From Nevskia sp043781855 (GTDB taxonomy: Bacteria; Pseudomonadota; Gammaproteobacteria; Nevskiales; Nevskiaceae), in contig JAYWBB010000027.1 in the NCBI GenBank assembly GCA_043781855.1, positions 1 to 7,577 on the forward strand: a stretch of 7,577 nt of DNA, read 5' to 3'. Of the stretch, positions 5,503 through 7,577 are shown piece by piece (positions within the stretch are counted from its first letter, which is position 1; every line of letters starts with the position of its first letter). Below the pieces are notes generated by a model, which ran no database searches, was not told the origin of the DNA, and worked only from the letters and a program-made list of their open reading frames with translations. A program made the position numbers and the translations under genes.

Positions 5503-5794
5503 GTCGCCGCGAACAACGCCAGAGCGGCACGCTGGCACCGGCTTGCGCAAATCGTCGCGAACTCGGCAACCGTCCGACCGCGAAATGTGACGTGATTCCG
5601 CCTTTTTTGCCGATGATCGGCTCCTTCCCGCCATTGGTCGGCAAAGCAATAGGGGGTCCTATACTGCGCTTGGATACGGTTATGGTTGTCGCGGGCGCGA
5701 CGGAGACCGCGCCAACTCGTCAGGCTTCGCAGGGCAGGTACGCGCGCCCACGGAAGAGGACCTGGCATTTTTCAGAATCGTAATGGGGAAAATC
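5503..5794 (+). other. Non-coding stretch upstream of the haloperoxidase gene
   Basis: The 320 bases between mpl and the haloperoxidase gene (5475-5794) hold no convincing gene; short open frames here lack ribosome binding sites and recognisable sequence. Visible structure: TTTGCCGA (5606-5613) and TCGGCAAA (5638-5645) are perfect 8-base inverted arms 24 bases apart. GCCGAT-G-ATCGGC (5609-5621) is a competing shorter inverted repeat sharing the first arm. GTCGC-GGGC-GCGAC (5688-5701) is a 5-bp stem in the presumed leader. A promoter-like box lies at 5660-5665, which leaves a leader of about 120 bases. No known riboswitch or small RNA is recognised. Confidence 0.5.
5660..5665 (+). promoter_or_regulatory. 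Candidate -10 box for the haloperoxidase gene
   Basis: TATACT matches TATAAT at five of six positions. Transcription would begin near 5672. There is no good -35 at 17 bases; TTGGTC (5634-5639) is 20 bases away, which is long. The box follows directly after the 5606-5645 inverted repeat, so a factor binding that repeat would sit in the -20 to -65 zone. Confidence 0.4.
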
Positions 5795-7222
5795 ATGTAC
5801 AAACTTTCGGGAGTGAGAATTCTCGCCCTGTCGTTGGGGCTTGCGGGCATAGCAGCGGCGCCTGGCGCGACGGCGGCGGACAATGTCGTGATCCAATGGA
5901 ACAACGCGCTGCTTCAGGCGGTCCGAGTTACCCACCCGGGTCCGCCCATCGTTGCGCGTTCGCTCGCTGTGGCGCACACCTGCATGTACGACGCCTGGGC
6001 GGCCTATGACCCGGTCGCGCGCGGCACTGAGTTCGGCAAACGCCTGCGCCGACCATCGGCTGAATTCACGCTGGAGAACAAAAACAAGGCGATCAGTTTT
6101 GCGGCCTATCGAGCCGCAGTTGACCTGTTCCCGTCGGAGACGGCGAGCTTCAATACGCTGATGAGCGCGCTGGGCTATGACCCGACCGACACGAACACCA
6201 GCGCGGCCACGCCTTCCGGCGTGGGCAATGTCGCCTGTGCCGCCGTTCTCAATTTCCGTCACGGCGACGGCTCGAACCAGTTGGGCGACCTGGCCCCGGG
6301 TCCCTATTCCGACTACTCCGGCTACACGCCAGTAAACACCCCGGACTTGATCAACGATCCCAATCACTGGCAGCCGCTGAGGATCGGCACCAACGTGCAG
6401 AAGTACATCGCGCCGTTCTGGGGCAATGTGATTCCGTTTTCCCTCAAATCGGTGTCCCAGTATTCGGTCAAGCCGCCGGCGCAGGCCGGCTCCACCGCCT
6501 ACCTGGAGCAGGCGCGGGAGGTTCTGAGCTACAGCGCCGCGCTGACCGATACGCAAAAAGTCATCGCCGAATACTGGGCGGATGGCCCGCGCAGCGAACT
6601 GCCTCCGGGTCATTGGGATCTGTTCGCGCAGTTCGTTTCGCAGCGCGACGGCAATTCGCTCGACAAGGACGTGAAAATCTTCTTCGCCCTGACCAACACC
6701 GAACTCGACGCCAGTGTCTGGACCTGGGGCATCAAACGCCAGTACGACTACGTCCGCCCGGTGACCGCCATTCACTATCTGTTCGCCGGGCAGCCGGTCA
6801 CGGCCTGGGCCGGGGCCAATCTCGGCACCGGTCAGATCCCCGGTGAGACCTGGCGGCCGTACCAGGCGGCAACCGTGGTGACCCCGCCTTTTGCCGAATA
6901 TGTTTCCGGACACAGCACCTTCAGTGCCGCCGGTGCGGAAGTCCTGAAGCTGGCAACCGGCAGCGACGTGTTCGGCGCCGCGGTCACACTGACGGCGGGC
7001 AGTTCGCGCGTGGAGTCCGGCCTGGTTCCGGCGGCGAACGTGACCCTGTCCTGGGCCACGTTTTCGGACGCGGCCGACGAGGCTGGCATTTCTCGGCGCT
7101 ACGGCGGCATTCACTTCCGTGACGGCGATCTCGAAGGCCGGCGGGTCGGACGCCTGATCGGCCAGGGCACTTGGAAGAAGGCCAGCAAGCTGTTCAACGG
7201 CAAGGACGGCGACGACGATTGA
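5795..7222 (+). CDS. Secreted vanadium-dependent haloperoxidase
   Basis: The 475-residue product belongs to the vanadium haloperoxidase/PAP2 superfamily, whose members bind vanadate and use H2O2 to oxidise halides, or act as acid phosphatases. A signal peptide is clear: basic start, hydrophobic core (about 9-22) and cleavage near ATA-A (25-28), so the enzyme acts in the periplasm or outside the cell. The vanadate/phosphate site is complete: Lys314 and Arg321 (K-x6-R with RP), Ser371-Gly372-His373 in VSGHSTF, and Arg434 and His440 in SRRYGGIH. Spacings equal those of the Curvularia chloroperoxidase site (K353/R360, S402-G403-H404, R490/H496). Trp311 and Phe366 fall at the positions of its Trp350 and Phe397. 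The usual Pro before Ser-Gly-His is Val370. The ATG at 5795 has GGGGA five bases upstream; the in-frame ATG at 5783 lacks one. The C-terminus ends in an acidic DGDDD. No partner gene is adjacent, and a strong terminator follows, so it is probably a single-gene transcript. Halide preference and true activity are not proven by sequence. Confidence 0.92.
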   Translation: MYKLSGVRILALSLGLAGIAAAPGATAADNVVIQWNNALLQAVRVTHPGPPIVARSLAVAHTCMYDAWAAYDPVARGTEFGKRLRRPSAEFTLENKNKAISFAAYRAAVDLFPSETASFNTLMSALGYDPTDTNTSAATPSGVGNVACAAVLNFRHGDGSNQLGDLAPGPYSDYSGYTPVNTPDLINDPNHWQPLRIGTNVQKYIAPFWGNVIPFSLKSVSQYSVKPPAQAGSTAYLEQAREVLSYSAALTDTQKVIAEYWADGPRSELPPGHWDLFAQFVSQRDGNSLDKDVKIFFALTNTELDASVWTWGIKRQYDYVRPVTAIHYLFAGQPVTAWAGANLGTGQIPGETWRPYQAATVVTPPFAEYVSGHSTFSAAGAEVLKLATGSDVFGAAVTLTAGSSRVESGLVPAANVTLSWATFSDAADEAGISRRYGGIHFRDGDLEGRRVGRLIGQGTWKKASKLFNGKDGDDD

Positions 7223-7273
7223 TCGCTTGAAAGCCGGAAGGACGGTCGCGGCAGACCGTTCGGCAGATCCATG

Positions 7274-7306
7274 GGCGCCCCGCGAAAATCGCGGGGCGCC
7301 TTTTTT
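7274..7306 (+). terminator. Strong intrinsic terminator after the haloperoxidase gene
   Basis: GGCGCCCCGCGA (7274-7285) and TCGCGGGGCGCC (7289-7300) form a perfect 12-bp GC-rich stem with loop AAA, followed at once by six Ts (7301-7306). It starts 52 bases after the haloperoxidase stop. On the minus strand no T-run follows the stem, so it serves mainly plus-strand transcription, although the convergent crotonase gene also runs into it. Confidence 0.93.
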
Positions 7307-7336
7307 GGGGCGGCGATCAGTCCGCGAAAATCGCGG
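7280..7336. repeat. Two copies of a 15-base palindromic word
   Basis: CCGCGAAAATCGCGG occurs at 7280-7294, as the upper stem and loop of the terminator, and again at 7322-7336, inside the last codons of the minus-strand crotonase gene. The two copies are identical, in the same orientation and 42 bases apart. Each can form a hairpin with an AAA loop. Confidence 0.85.
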
Positions 7337-7577
7337 TCCGCTTCTGCAGATATGCGGCCAGGGCCTCGGTGGCGTCGTCCGAAACGAGCATCGCGGCGTT
7401 CCATCCGGCCGCGTAATCCAGGCCTTCGGCGACGCTGTGATCGCGCGAATAGAGCAGGTTCCGCTTGATGCCGCGCACAGTCAGCGGCGATTTCGCGGCG
7501 ACGCTCCGCGCCATCGTCTCGGCTTTCTCGAACAAGGCTTCCTTCGTCTCGAACGCGGCCGTAACCATCCCCAGCGC
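7317..7577 (-). CDS. Crotonase-family protein, C-terminal part (enoyl-CoA hydratase / dienoyl-CoA isomerase type)
   Basis: The last 86 residues are inside the window; the start and the catalytic core lie beyond base 7577. The stretch AAKSPLTVRGIKRNLLYSRDHSVAEG is a characteristic crotonase C-terminal helix region. 'NLLYSRDHSVAE.L.Y...WN..ML' is especially close to delta3,5-delta2,4-dienoyl-CoA isomerases (ECH1 type), which act in beta-oxidation of unsaturated fatty acids. The oxyanion-hole and acid residues that separate hydratase from isomerase are not visible. In-frame sequence continues upstream of the Met at 7568 (Ala-Leu-Gly-Met, typical of the family's internal ALGLV turn), so that Met is not the start. 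The gene is convergent with the haloperoxidase gene; the stop at 7319-7317 lies 11 bases from the terminator T-run. The family call is firm and the exact reaction is inferred. Confidence 0.88.
   Translation of the reverse strand, partial: ALGMVTAAFETKEALFEKAETMARSVAAKSPLTVRGIKRNLLYSRDHSVAEGLDYAAGWNAAMLVSDDATEALAAYLQKRTAIFAD

Noticed and set aside
5276..5768. Short frames on both strands between mpl and the haloperoxidase gene
   Set aside because: They overlap the mpl 3' end or lie in spacer DNA, and lack start signals and recognisable sequence.
5720..7114. 464-codon open frame on the minus strand opposite the haloperoxidase
   Set aside because: It is antisense to a gene with a complete active site and signal peptide, has low-complexity Arg/Gly-rich composition and no recognised motif.
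1..7577. CRISPR array, tRNA/rRNA genes, insertion sequence or phage genes
   Set aside because: I found no regularly spaced repeats, no tRNA-like cloverleaf sequence, no transposase or integrase motif and no terminal repeats with target duplications.

Overview
This is a GC-rich, densely coded chromosomal window. It carries five complete genes that can be named with good confidence, one complete membrane-protein gene of unknown function, and two genes cut by the window edges. Pyrophosphate-dependent phosphofructokinase, a short (186-residue) adenylate kinase, RNase D and the murein-recycling ligase Mpl together suggest a gammaproteobacterium, perhaps near the Xanthomonadales/Nevskiales or the methanotrophic and sulfur-oxidising lineages. 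That placement is inference from gene content, not from a marker gene.

Left part (1-1537, minus strand): pfp (PPi-dependent 6-phosphofructokinase) is followed by the first 25 codons of what looks like hppA (membrane H+-pumping pyrophosphatase). The two run in the same direction with a 191-bp gap that holds two hairpins. One gene uses or makes PPi in glycolysis and the other couples PPi to a proton gradient, so this looks like a pyrophosphate energy module. Across a 218-bp divergent spacer (1538-1755) lies adk, which handles AMP/ADP/ATP.

Middle (1756-5474): adk (plus) converges on rnd (minus) with only 15 bp between stop codons. rnd appears to start at a TTG codon. A 102-bp divergent spacer, with a -10-like box inside a perfect inverted repeat, separates rnd from a plus-strand pair: an unnamed integral membrane protein and mpl, 5 bp apart and probably one transcript.

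Right part (5475-7577): a 320-bp non-coding stretch with several inverted repeats and a promoter-like box precedes a secreted vanadium-dependent haloperoxidase. All the expected vanadate-site residues are visible in it. The gene ends in a strong intrinsic terminator (7274-7306). The window closes with the minus-strand 3' end of a crotonase-family gene resembling dienoyl-CoA isomerases.

I see no tRNA, rRNA, CRISPR array, insertion sequence or phage gene. Most of the window is ordinary core metabolism. The most notable items are the PPi module, the haloperoxidase with a chloroperoxidase-like pocket, the uncharacterised membrane protein paired with mpl, and the regulatory structures between genes.
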